From VBAS01 sp035292525 (lineage in GTDB: Bacteria; Bacteroidota; Bacteroidia; Chitinophagales; Chitinophagaceae): 5,576 nt of DNA. The position numbers were made by a program, and so were the translations under genes. Shown one piece after another: positions 1-5,576 of the stretch (position 1 is its first letter; the number at the start of each line of letters is the position of its first letter). A model generated the notes under the pieces. That model was given only the letters and a program-made list of their open reading frames with translations. It searched no databases and was not told where the DNA came from. Where the stretch lies: assembly GCA_035292525.1 (NCBI GenBank), contig DATDPZ010000025.1, forward strand, positions 1 through 5,576, written 5' to 3'.

Positions 1-1
1 T

Positions 2-34
2 AAAATTGAATTAGCTAAGGACAATCAGCAATAA
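2..34 (+). CDS. Possible C-terminal end of an upstream gene (partial)
   Basis: One plus-strand frame is open from the left edge of the window and ends with TAA at 32-34, reading KIELAKDNQQ and then stop. The other two plus-strand frames hit stops at 1-3 and 12-14. The peptide is polar and charged like a normal protein tail, and it would end 25 bases before pxpB, a spacing that fits an operon. Ten codons cannot identify a product, and a stretch this short could be open by chance. This is a weak call. Confidence 0.25.
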   Translation, partial: KIELAKDNQQ

Positions 35-59
35 TTATATAAATTGATGAACCGATTTT

Positions 60-782
60 ATGAATACGCAGCCTGCATATAAAATTTTTCCATTGGGAGA
101 CGCTGCGCTTATTGTTGATTTTGGAAACAGCATCAGCGATACGGTCAACGACCGGGTCATTTCTCTTTTCAAAAAACTTCAACAGCAGCCTGTCCGTGGT
201 ATGACAGAAGCAGTGCCGGCTTACAGTTCGTTAACAATTTATTATGACCTGTTCAGTTTTTACTATAAAGAGAAACAAGAAAAAACTGTTTTTGAAGAAA
301 TGAAAAATAAAATAATAACTTTTCTTGAACAGGAAAAAGAAGTTTATCAATATAAAAAGCGGACGGTTGTCATCCCGGTTTGTTATGATAAAGAATATGC
401 TGCAGATATGGAATGGATCACAGATCATCTGAAATTAACTACAGAAGAGTTTATCCGGCTGCATACTTCTAAATCTTATCGTGTGTTTATGCTCGGATTT
501 TTACCCGGGTTCCCATATATGGGTGAAGTAGATGACAAAATTATGTTGCCAAGAAAATTAAAACCAGAGAATGTAATCGCCGGAAGTGTTGGAATTGCAG
601 GAAAGCAAACCGGTATTTATCCTTTCAATTCACCGGGTGGCTGGCAGGTAATTGGAAGAACTCCATTGAAAGTTTTTAATAAAGCGAATACAGAGCCGGC
701 ACTTGTACAAACCGGAGACTTTGTAAATTTTTTTTCAATCAGCAAAAATGAGTTTGAGAATATTAAAAGCAGGAATGCTTGA
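60..782 (+). CDS. pxpB: 5-oxoprolinase subunit PxpB (KipI family)
   Basis: PxpB is one of three subunits of the cytoplasmic ATP-dependent 5-oxoprolinase PxpABC, which converts 5-oxo-L-proline to L-glutamate. PxpB and PxpC are thought to phosphorylate and activate the substrate. The 240-residue protein has the usual family length and the whole KipI/CT_C_D fold. An N-terminal LGD motif lies at residues 12-14, PAYSSL at 53-58 and the VIPVCYD strand at 104-110. The family signature FMLGFLPGFPYMG is at 143-155. A Gly-rich segment at 175-202 includes GSVGIAGKQTGIYP and SPGGW. In Bacillus the homologue KipI is also known as an inhibitor of the sporulation kinase KinA, but the pxpC and pxpA neighbours here point to the metabolic role. 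The ATG at 60 is the natural start, with no clear Shine-Dalgarno sequence, as is common in Bacteroidota. The last 35 bases overlap pxpC and contain a T8 run at 728-735. Confidence 0.96.
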   Translation: MNTQPAYKIFPLGDAALIVDFGNSISDTVNDRVISLFKKLQQQPVRGMTEAVPAYSSLTIYYDLFSFYYKEKQEKTVFEEMKNKIITFLEQEKEVYQYKKRTVVIPVCYDKEYAADMEWITDHLKLTTEEFIRLHTSKSYRVFMLGFLPGFPYMGEVDDKIMLPRKLKPENVIAGSVGIAGKQTGIYPFNSPGGWQVIGRTPLKVFNKANTEPALVQTGDFVNFFSISKNEFENIKSRNA

Positions 783-1743
783 CAGCATACAGGATATGGG
801 GCGTTTTGGCTATCAACACCAGGGAATAAATCCTTCCGGGGCCATGGATAAGTTTGCTGCCTCTCTGGCCAATGCATTAGTGGGAAATAATGTCAATGAA
901 GCCGTTCTTGAAATGCATTTCCCCGCAGCGATAGTTTTATTTGACCAACCGGTAATCATTGCTTTGGCCGGAGCCGATTTTAATGCAACCATTAATGGCG
1001 ATCCTGTTCCCGTCAATCGTCCTTTATTAGTAAATAAAAGTTCTATCCTGCAATTTCATGCTAAAAAAAATAAAGCACGGTGCTACCTGGCAATTCAGGG
1101 AGGGTTCTGTATTGAAAAATGGTTGAATAGTTATAGCACAAACCTGAAAGCAGAAACAGGAGGGATGGAAGGAAGAAAATTAAAGAAGGATGACCTTATT
1201 GAATTAAGAGCTGCACCTGCTCTTGAAAAATCTTTGGCTGATCATGACTTCAAAATACTTTCATGGAATGCAAATGAAGTGTGGCAGGAAGACCTTGAAA
1301 AAGAAATTCTGATTTTACCGGGAGCCGAATGGAGTTGGCTTGATAAAAAATCTCAACAACTGTTGCTTTCCGGTTTCTTCACGATCACCAACAACTCAGA
1401 CAGAATGGGTTACCGGTTGAAAGGAGATCCTCTCTTTACTGTTTCAAAAGAAGAACTGGTTTCCTCTGCTATTTGTTTTGGCACATTGCAATTATTACCC
1501 GATGGTCAATTAATCGTCCTGATGGCTGATCACCAGACAACAGGTGGTTATCCCAGGGTGGCTAATATTATTTCAGCACAACTGCCCCTGCTGGCTCAAA
1601 TGAATGCAGGAGAAAAAATTAAATTCCGGATTACAGACCAGGCCACAGCAGAGAAACTATTTATTAAACAAAAGTTACATTTGCTGCAACTGCAAATTGC
1701 CTGTAAACTCAGACTCGAAAATTTTATCCATGAAATTAATTGA
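748..1743 (+). CDS. pxpC: 5-oxoprolinase subunit PxpC (KipA family, biotin-dependent carboxyltransferase-like)
   Basis: PxpC is the second activating subunit of the PxpABC 5-oxoprolinase and pairs with PxpB. Its fold resembles the allophanate hydrolase/carboxyltransferase C_A_B domain, although it does no biotin chemistry here. The 331-residue protein is a normal length. It begins with the classic KipA pattern: SIQDMGRFGYQHQGI at 13-27, SGAMD at 30-34 and LANALVGN at 40-47. Later come AIQGG at 115-119, SDRMGYRLKG at 217-226 and the diagnostic segment around DGQLIVLMADHQTTGGYPR at 252-270, followed by LLAQM and a GEKIKF strand. The ATG at 748 gives the expected family N-terminus and lies 35 bases inside pxpB in the +1 frame. 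The end overlaps pxpA by 14 bases. Tight coupling suits fixed subunit ratios; PxpB and PxpC homologues occur as one fused protein in some organisms. Confidence 0.96.
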   Translation: MSLRILKAGMLDSIQDMGRFGYQHQGINPSGAMDKFAASLANALVGNNVNEAVLEMHFPAAIVLFDQPVIIALAGADFNATINGDPVPVNRPLLVNKSSILQFHAKKNKARCYLAIQGGFCIEKWLNSYSTNLKAETGGMEGRKLKKDDLIELRAAPALEKSLADHDFKILSWNANEVWQEDLEKEILILPGAEWSWLDKKSQQLLLSGFFTITNNSDRMGYRLKGDPLFTVSKEELVSSAICFGTLQLLPDGQLIVLMADHQTTGGYPRVANIISAQLPLLAQMNAGEKIKFRITDQATAEKLFIKQKLHLLQLQIACKLRLENFIHEIN

Positions 1744-2473
1744 TTTGAATTGTGACCTTGGTGAAGGTTGCGGAAATGACAGTTTAATTATGCCCTATAT
1801 ATCTTCTGCCAGCATAGCCTGCGGGTATCATGCGGGTGATGAAAAGTTGATGAACCAAACTGTAGAACTTTGTTTAAAACATAGTGTGGCCATCGGTGCA
1901 CATCCTTCTTTTCCTGACAGGGAAAACTTTGGGCGAACTGATATGCATTTAACATTGAATGAGATCTATGACCTAATTACCAACCAGGTCCGGTTGATGA
2001 TTAAAATTGCAACGGAAGCCGGAGCTAAAGTACAACACGTAAAACCTCATGGCGCCTTATATAATATGGCAGCCAAGAGTATTAAAATATCCTCTGTAAT
2101 TGCTTTAGCCATAAAAGATATCAATGAAAAATTAATTTTATTCGGACTCAGTGGCAGTCACCTGATAAATGAAGCACAAAAACTGGGGTTAAAAAGTTGC
2201 AGTGAAGTGTTTGCCGATCGTACCTATCGCGAAGATGGCCGCCTGACAGCAAGAAGCGATCCGAAGGCATTGATTGCTGATCCTGAAAAAGCAATAGCAC
2301 AGGTGCTGCAGATGATTAACAAAGGAACCGTGACCGCAACTACCGGAAAAGAAATTCCGGTAACGGCCAATACGGTTTGTTTGCATGGCGATGGTGAGCA
2401 TGCTGTTGAATTGGCTAAAAAAATTCATACCGCCTTAAAAGAAAATAATATTGCAATCAAAGCTATCTTCTAA
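1730..2473 (+). CDS. pxpA: 5-oxoprolinase subunit PxpA (LamB/YcsF family)
   Basis: PxpA is the third subunit of the ATP-dependent 5-oxoprolinase. It is thought to carry out ring opening and hydrolysis of the activated substrate to glutamate. The ATG at 1730 gives a 247-residue protein starting MKLIDLNCDLGEG, which is the standard family N-terminus. An in-frame ATG at 1604 would add 42 residues that only read pxpC sequence in another frame, so it is rejected. Conserved LamB/YcsF motifs appear in order: DLNCDLGEG at 5-13, ACGYHAGD at 30-37, GAHPSFPDRENFGR at 56-69, VKPHGALYN at 104-112, EVFADRTYREDGRL at 159-172 and VCLHGDGEHAV at 216-226. All the conserved Asp, His and Glu positions I recognise are present, so the protein should be active. 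The start overlaps the pxpC end by 14 bases. The family name LamB refers to a fungal gene, not to maltoporin. Confidence 0.96.
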   Translation: MKLIDLNCDLGEGCGNDSLIMPYISSASIACGYHAGDEKLMNQTVELCLKHSVAIGAHPSFPDRENFGRTDMHLTLNEIYDLITNQVRLMIKIATEAGAKVQHVKPHGALYNMAAKSIKISSVIALAIKDINEKLILFGLSGSHLINEAQKLGLKSCSEVFADRTYREDGRLTARSDPKALIADPEKAIAQVLQMINKGTVTATTGKEIPVTANTVCLHGDGEHAVELAKKIHTALKENNIAIKAIF

Positions 2474-3665
2474 TACCTCTTCGGGGGATAGGAGCAAAAA
2501 CTCAGCCATGCTGGGTGCTGCCTTCCTGATGGCTACTTCGGCAATTGGCCCGGGTTTTTTAACTCAGACTTCCGTTTTTACCGAACAACTACTTACCAGT
2601 TTCGGATTTGTTATTCTTATTTCTATCCTGTTGGATATCGGCGTTCAGATCAACATCTGGCGTATAATAACAGTAAGTGAACAAAGAGCCCAGGACCTGG
2701 CAAATAAAGTTTTTCCGGGACTGGGTTTTTTTCTTGCCCTGCTGATAGCTTTCGGTGGCCTGGTATTTAATATTGGAAACCTGGCAGGAAGTGGTTTAGG
2801 TATAAATGTATTAACTGGCTTGAAACCGGAATATGGCGCCATCATCAGTTGTATCATTGCACTTGGCATTTTTTGGTACAAAGAAGCAGGCCGGCTTATT
2901 GACAAATTTGTAAAATGGCTGGGCTTGTTAATGATTGGTTTAACTATATATATTGCTTATTCATCCAATCCGCCGGTTGGCGAAGCTTTATACAGAACAA
3001 TCTGGCCGGAAAAAATAAATGTCATTACCATCGTTACCCTGGTAGGCGGCACGGTAGGTGGCTATATTTCTTTTGCCGGTGCACATCGTTTATTAGATGC
3101 CGGCGTGAAAGGAAAAGAGGCGCTGGCCACTGTTTCAAAAAGTGCAGTAAGAGGAATACTCATCACTTCACTGATGAGGTTTGTTTTATTCCTGGCTGCG
3201 CTGGGCGTAGTTTGGGGTGGTGTAAAATTAGCTACCGGCAATCCGGCAGCATCTGTTTTTCAATCTGCCGCCGGAGAGCTGGGATATAAATTTTTTGGAG
3301 TTGTTATCTGGTGTGCCGCCATCACTTCAGTAATTGGAGCATCCTTCACTTCCGTTTCCTTCTGGAAAACGCTGAGTCCAAAAATTGCAAAGAATGAAAA
3401 AATGATCATCAGCATTTTTATTATAGCATCCACTATCATTTTTATCAGTATTGGCAATCCGGTTAAGCTCTTAATTCTTGCCGGGGCAATAAACGGAATT
3501 ATTTTACCGCTGGCATTGTCCATTATTCTGATAGCTGCTACCAGATTATCTGTCATGAACAATTATAAACATCCGGTTTGGATGCAGGTAGTTGGCTGGG
3601 TAGTGGTGCTGGCTATGAGTTGGATGAGTGTGGTAGTTATTCAACAAACAATTCAAAAACTTTAA
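2451..3665 (+). CDS. NRAMP-fold membrane transporter, YcsG-like, lacking canonical metal ligands
   Basis: This is an integral inner-membrane protein with about 11 hydrophobic segments, at roughly residues 20-44, 51-72, 91-118, 127-143, 153-172, 190-209, 232-258, 280-303, 318-334, 338-362 and 378-398. The opening LGAAFLMATSAIGPGFLTQT (21-40) matches my memory of Bacillus YcsG, an NRAMP-related protein also found beside pxpA/kipI/kipA homologues. In true NRAMP Mn/Fe carriers TM1 has DPGN and TM6 has A-T-V-M-P-H. Here the aligned residues read GPGF (33-36) and G-T-V-G-G-Y (200-205), so the Asp, Asn, Met and His are all missing. Metal import is therefore doubtful, and 5-oxoproline uptake is a reasonable inference from the operon. 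The start is uncertain. TTG at 2451 overlaps pxpA by 23 bases and adds a 19-residue polar tail. ATG at 2508 has AGGAG at 2490-2494 but begins almost directly in TM1 (385 residues). Confidence 0.88.
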   Translation: MQSKLSSNTSSGDRSKNSAMLGAAFLMATSAIGPGFLTQTSVFTEQLLTSFGFVILISILLDIGVQINIWRIITVSEQRAQDLANKVFPGLGFFLALLIAFGGLVFNIGNLAGSGLGINVLTGLKPEYGAIISCIIALGIFWYKEAGRLIDKFVKWLGLLMIGLTIYIAYSSNPPVGEALYRTIWPEKINVITIVTLVGGTVGGYISFAGAHRLLDAGVKGKEALATVSKSAVRGILITSLMRFVLFLAALGVVWGGVKLATGNPAASVFQSAAGELGYKFFGVVIWCAAITSVIGASFTSVSFWKTLSPKIAKNEKMIISIFIIASTIIFISIGNPVKLLILAGAINGIILPLALSIILIAATRLSVMNNYKHPVWMQVVGWVVVLAMSWMSVVVIQQTIQKL

Positions 3666-3675
3666 TAATAAAAAA

Positions 3676-3708
3676 GCCTCCTTTATCCGGGAGGCAATAA
3701 ATATCTAT
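3676..3708 (-). terminator. Rho-independent terminator of the DUF4920 gene, in the convergent gap
   Basis: A perfect 6-bp GC-rich stem, GCCTCC (3676-3681) with GGAGGC (3690-3695), encloses an 8-base loop. Read on the minus strand, the hairpin is followed by TTTTTTATTATT, the U-tract expected for a terminator, and it starts about 20 bases after the minus-strand gene's stop. On the plus strand the bases after the hairpin are AATAAATATC, without a T run. It should therefore work well for the DUF4920 gene and only weakly for the pxp operon. The feature end is approximate. Confidence 0.75.
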
Positions 3709-3715
3709 GGAAAAA

Positions 3716-4186
3716 TTATTCAACCACCTTTACCCCTTTCAGATTAACTAATACTTCTTTTTTCGGTTTTTTAATTTTTGCTATCTCTTTCTTGCTTTTA
3801 CCTGCATCTTCTGCGTAGTGCTTCAGCATGCTTACTGATGTTTCTTTTATTTCAGCTGTACCTTCTGCTACCACTGTTTTACCAACTATATCAAGTGGCA
3901 TAGCAAATTCATGATCTTTTACTTTAATCATTACGGTGCTTCCATCAGCTCTTTCTATTTTCGCCCAACAGCCCATGGCTTTGCATACTTCCACTATTTT
4001 TCCCTGAATCTTCCCTTCGTATTTGGCTTCGCCAATGTTTTTTTCCAGGTCATTCACACTAATCGGTGATTTTCCTTTTTCAGAAAAATTACCATAAATA
4101 ACGCCAGGCTTTGCTGGCTCTGCATCTTGTGCCAGCAAGGCAAGACTAATTGCGAAAGTCTGAAGAAGAAATAATATCCGTTTCAT
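3716..4186 (-). CDS. Exported DUF4920 family protein
   Basis: This is a 156-residue protein of unknown function. The N-terminus MKRILFLLQTFAISLALLAQ is a typical signal peptide (basic start, hydrophobic core, likely cleavage after Ala19). No lipobox cysteine is present, so the mature protein is probably periplasmic and soluble. The body fits DUF4920: a beta-rich core with GKIVEVCKAMGCW at 62-74, the KDHEFAMPLDIVGK segment at 90-103, and a C-terminal part with LKHYAEDAGKSKKEI at 121-135. Cys68 and Cys73 (C-x4-C, followed by Trp) are the most striking residues and could form a disulfide or bind a metal; neither is shown. An upstream in-frame TTG at 4210 would add 8 residues before the signal peptide, so the ATG at 4186 is preferred. 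The gene runs convergent to the pxp operon and divergent from recA, with no obvious functional tie to either. Confidence 0.88.
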   Translation of the reverse strand: MKRILFLLQTFAISLALLAQDAEPAKPGVIYGNFSEKGKSPISVNDLEKNIGEAKYEGKIQGKIVEVCKAMGCWAKIERADGSTVMIKVKDHEFAMPLDIVGKTVVAEGTAEIKETSVSMLKHYAEDAGKSKKEIAKIKKPKKEVLVNLKGVKVVE

Positions 4187-4319
4187 GCTGTTACTGTTTT
4201 TGAATAACAAATATCGTATTTTTTTAAACCACCGGAATGATTTTACTCAAGTGCTGGTCCTTATTTTAAAGGCTAAGCTCACTACCCCAAAGAATATTTT
4301 AAAAATAAATCCAAAATTG

Positions 4320-4337
4320 TTAGCTTGGATTTGCTAA
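4320..4337. repeat. Short inverted repeat TTAGC-N8-GCTAA upstream of recA
   Basis: TTAGC at 4320-4324 and GCTAA at 4333-4337 form a perfect 5-bp inverted repeat around 8 bases. A second, wider pair surrounds it: CTAAGC at 4273-4278 and GCTTAG at 4341-4346. The repeat lies between the divergent DUF4920 and recA starts, nearer recA and upstream of its likely promoter. The half-site is not the E. coli (CTGT) or Bacillus (GAAC) LexA half-site. In AT-rich DNA such short repeats are common, so a protein-binding role is only a possibility. Confidence 0.3.
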
Positions 4338-4365
4338 AATGCTTAGTTTCGTCGTCCAAATAATT

Positions 4366-4397
4366 TTTTACACCCGGTAATTGAAAACCTAACTTTG
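4366..4397 (+). promoter_or_regulatory. Likely Bacteroidota-type promoter of recA
   Basis: TAACTTTG at 4390-4397 matches the Bacteroidota -7 consensus TAnnTTTG exactly. Twenty bases upstream is TTTT (4366-4369), close to the -33 TTTG element at the expected distance. The box ends only 4 bases before the recA ATG at 4402. Transcription would therefore begin at or very near that codon, giving a leaderless or nearly leaderless message, or else translation starts at the next in-frame ATG (4435). Confidence 0.6.
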
Positions 4398-4401
4398 GAT
4401 T

Positions 4402-5439
4402 ATGGCAAAAACAGAAAAAGAAAAAACTACAGATATGACACCCAACAGCGAAAAATTAAAAGCCCTGAAGCTGACCATGGACAAGATCGATAAAGATTTT
4501 GGTAAAGGCAGCGTCATGATGATGAATGAAAAGGGAGTGAAGGAAGTTGAATTTATTTCCACCGGCTCCATTGGTTTGGATGTGGCGCTTGGCATTGGCG
4601 GATTGCCAAGAGGGCGGGTAGTGGAAATATATGGCCCCGAATCATCCGGTAAAACAACGATTGCCACCCATGTAATTGCAGAAGCCCAAAAAAAAGGAGG
4701 CATGTGCGCCTTTATTGATGCAGAACATGCTTTTGACAGTGGGTATGCTCAAAAACTGGGAGTAGATGTAGATAACCTGCTGATCTCTCAGCCTGATTAT
4801 GGCGAGCAGGCTCTTGAAATTGCTGATCGTCTTATTCTTTCTGGTGCATTAGATGTAGTAGTGATTGATTCTGTAGCAGCATTAGTTCCAAAAAGTGAAT
4901 TAGAGGGTGAAATGGGTGACAGCAAAATGGGATTGCATGCCAGGCTGATGAGCCAGGCGTTAAGAAAACTCACCGCTACAATTTCTAAAACCAATACGAT
5001 CTGTATATTCATTAACCAGTTGAGAGAGAAGATCGGTGTTATGTTTGGCAACCCTGAAACCACAACAGGCGGAAATGCTTTAAAGTTTTATTGTTCAGTT
5101 CGTCTTGATATCCGTCGTATCGCCCAGATAAAAGACGGGGACGAAGCAGTGGGTAATCGTGTAAAAGTAAAAGTGGTTAAAAATAAAGTGGCCCCACCGT
5201 TTCGTGCCGCTGAATTTGATATCATCTTTGGTGTGGGAATTTCCAAAACCGGCGAAATTATAGACATGGGTGTTGAGTTAGGTGTTATTCAAAAAAATGG
5301 AAGTTGGTTCAGCTACAATGCTGATAAACTGGGACAGGGCCGTGACTCAGTAAAACAATTATTAACAGATAATCCGGAACTGGCTAATGAAATAGAAGCA
5401 AAGATTCGTGAAAAGATAAAAGAAATGCAGACGGCATAG
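4402..5439 (+). CDS. recA: Recombinase RecA
   Basis: RecA is the cytoplasmic DNA-dependent ATPase that forms filaments on single-stranded DNA, pairs homologous strands in recombination repair, and drives LexA-type self-cleavage where an SOS system exists. The 345-residue protein is full length. The N-terminal polymerisation helix covers about residues 17-35. The Walker A motif GPESSGKT is at 78-85 and DAEHAFDSGYA at 106-116. The Walker B strand VVVIDS is at 152-157 and loop L1 is near 168-178. FINQLREKIGVMFGNPETTT (203-222), leading into GGNALKFY, covers loop L2 and its flanks. The C-terminus ends in a basic/mixed helix (EAKIREKIKEMQTA) without the acidic tail of E. coli RecA. The gene stands alone with its own promoter and terminator. 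The ATG at 4402 lies just after a promoter-like box; the alternative ATG at 4435 would remove 11 polar, non-conserved residues. Confidence 0.98.
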   Translation: MAKTEKEKTTDMTPNSEKLKALKLTMDKIDKDFGKGSVMMMNEKGVKEVEFISTGSIGLDVALGIGGLPRGRVVEIYGPESSGKTTIATHVIAEAQKKGGMCAFIDAEHAFDSGYAQKLGVDVDNLLISQPDYGEQALEIADRLILSGALDVVVIDSVAALVPKSELEGEMGDSKMGLHARLMSQALRKLTATISKTNTICIFINQLREKIGVMFGNPETTTGGNALKFYCSVRLDIRRIAQIKDGDEAVGNRVKVKVVKNKVAPPFRAAEFDIIFGVGISKTGEIIDMGVELGVIQKNGSWFSYNADKLGQGRDSVKQLLTDNPELANEIEAKIREKIKEMQTA

Positions 5440-5476
5440 ATTTTAGTTTAAACATATTCTCCTTTTTAATATTATC

Positions 5477-5508
5477 AACCCGGCTTCAAAGGCGGGTTTT
5501 ATTTTTTT
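5477..5508 (+). terminator. Rho-independent terminator after recA
   Basis: AACCCG (5477-5482) pairs with CGGGTT (5493-5498). One more C-G pair can form beyond a G/G mismatch, enclosing an AT-rich loop. The stem runs straight into TTTTATTTTTTT, ending at 5508. It lies 37 bases after the recA stop, so recA is probably transcribed as a single gene or as the last gene of its unit. Confidence 0.88.
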
Positions 5509-5576
5509 AACAACCTTTAGCATTCTTTTTCCGTTATTAATAATTCAATTTAAATTCCGGAGTATATTTTTATTCT

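Noticed and set aside
1063..1070. A8 run inside pxpC as a possible frameshift or pseudogene site
   Set aside because: The reading frame and family motifs continue intact on both sides, so there is no sign of a break.
1604..1729. Upstream in-frame ATG that would extend PxpA by 42 residues
   Set aside because: The extension is wholly inside pxpC in another frame, and the LamB/YcsF family begins at the MKLIDLNCDLGEG start encoded at 1730.
2915..3289. 124-codon plus-strand open frame inside the transporter gene
   Set aside because: Its composition is rich in Cys, Arg and Trp with no recognisable motif, and it lies wholly within the clearly coding transporter frame; it is a shadow frame.
4187..4210. 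TTG start adding 8 residues to the DUF4920 protein
   Set aside because: It would put polar residues before a standard signal peptide; the ATG at 4186 gives the expected MKR start.
4208..4215. Minus-strand GATATTTG as a -7 box for the DUF4920 gene
   Set aside because: It differs from TAnnTTTG at the first base, and no -33 TTTG is seen at the usual distance, so it is not listed as a promoter.
4389..4703. Minus-strand open frame covering the recA 5' end and promoter
   Set aside because: It is the antisense shadow of a highly conserved gene, with no family resemblance and no start signals.
4688..4704. A8-GGAGG-C-ATG inside recA, resembling a ribosome binding site with an internal start
   Set aside because: The GGAGG is only one base from the ATG, too close to work, and a start there would lose the Walker A motif.
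5509..5576. AT-rich tail after the recA terminator, checked for a gene end or promoter
   Set aside because: No convincing coding stretch or promoter box can be supported before the window ends.

Overview
The window looks like chromosomal DNA of a Bacteroidota bacterium, probably from the Chitinophagaceae/Chitinophagales side, although that finer placement is an inference. The reasons are AT-rich DNA, almost no Shine-Dalgarno sequences before starts, a TAnnTTTG-type promoter box directly before recA, an exported DUF4920 protein (a family I associate with Bacteroidota), and a Bacteroidota-like RecA that lacks the acidic tail of the E. coli protein. Nothing suggests a mobile element, phage, CRISPR array, rRNA or tRNA.

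Layout. Positions 1-34 may hold the last codons of an upstream gene. Positions 60-3665 are one tightly packed plus-strand operon: pxpB, pxpC and pxpA, the three components of the ATP-dependent prokaryotic 5-oxoprolinase, followed by an NRAMP-fold (YcsG-like) membrane transporter. pxpB/pxpC and pxpC/pxpA overlap, and pxpA overlaps the transporter if its TTG start is used, so translational coupling is likely. A hairpin at 3676-3695 sits between this operon and a convergent minus-strand gene (3716-4186) for a small exported DUF4920 protein. A 215-base divergent intergenic region (4187-4401) separates that gene from recA (4402-5439), which is followed by a clear rho-independent terminator.

How the genes work together. 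PxpA, PxpB and PxpC together open the 5-oxoproline (pyroglutamate) ring with ATP to give glutamate, scavenging a damage product of glutamine, glutamate and glutathione metabolism. The transporter in the same operon has the NRAMP fold, but the residues that bind transition metals in true NRAMP proteins (TM1 Asp and Asn, TM6 Met and His) are replaced by Gly, Phe, Gly and Tyr. It is therefore unlikely to be an ordinary Mn/Fe importer. The simplest inference is that it carries 5-oxoproline or a related substrate for the enzyme.

The points most worth a second look are this ligand-less NRAMP transporter, a T8 run in the pxpB/pxpC overlap where a one-base slip would fuse the two subunits in frame, and a recA promoter box so close to the annotated ATG that the mRNA is either leaderless or starts translation at Met12.
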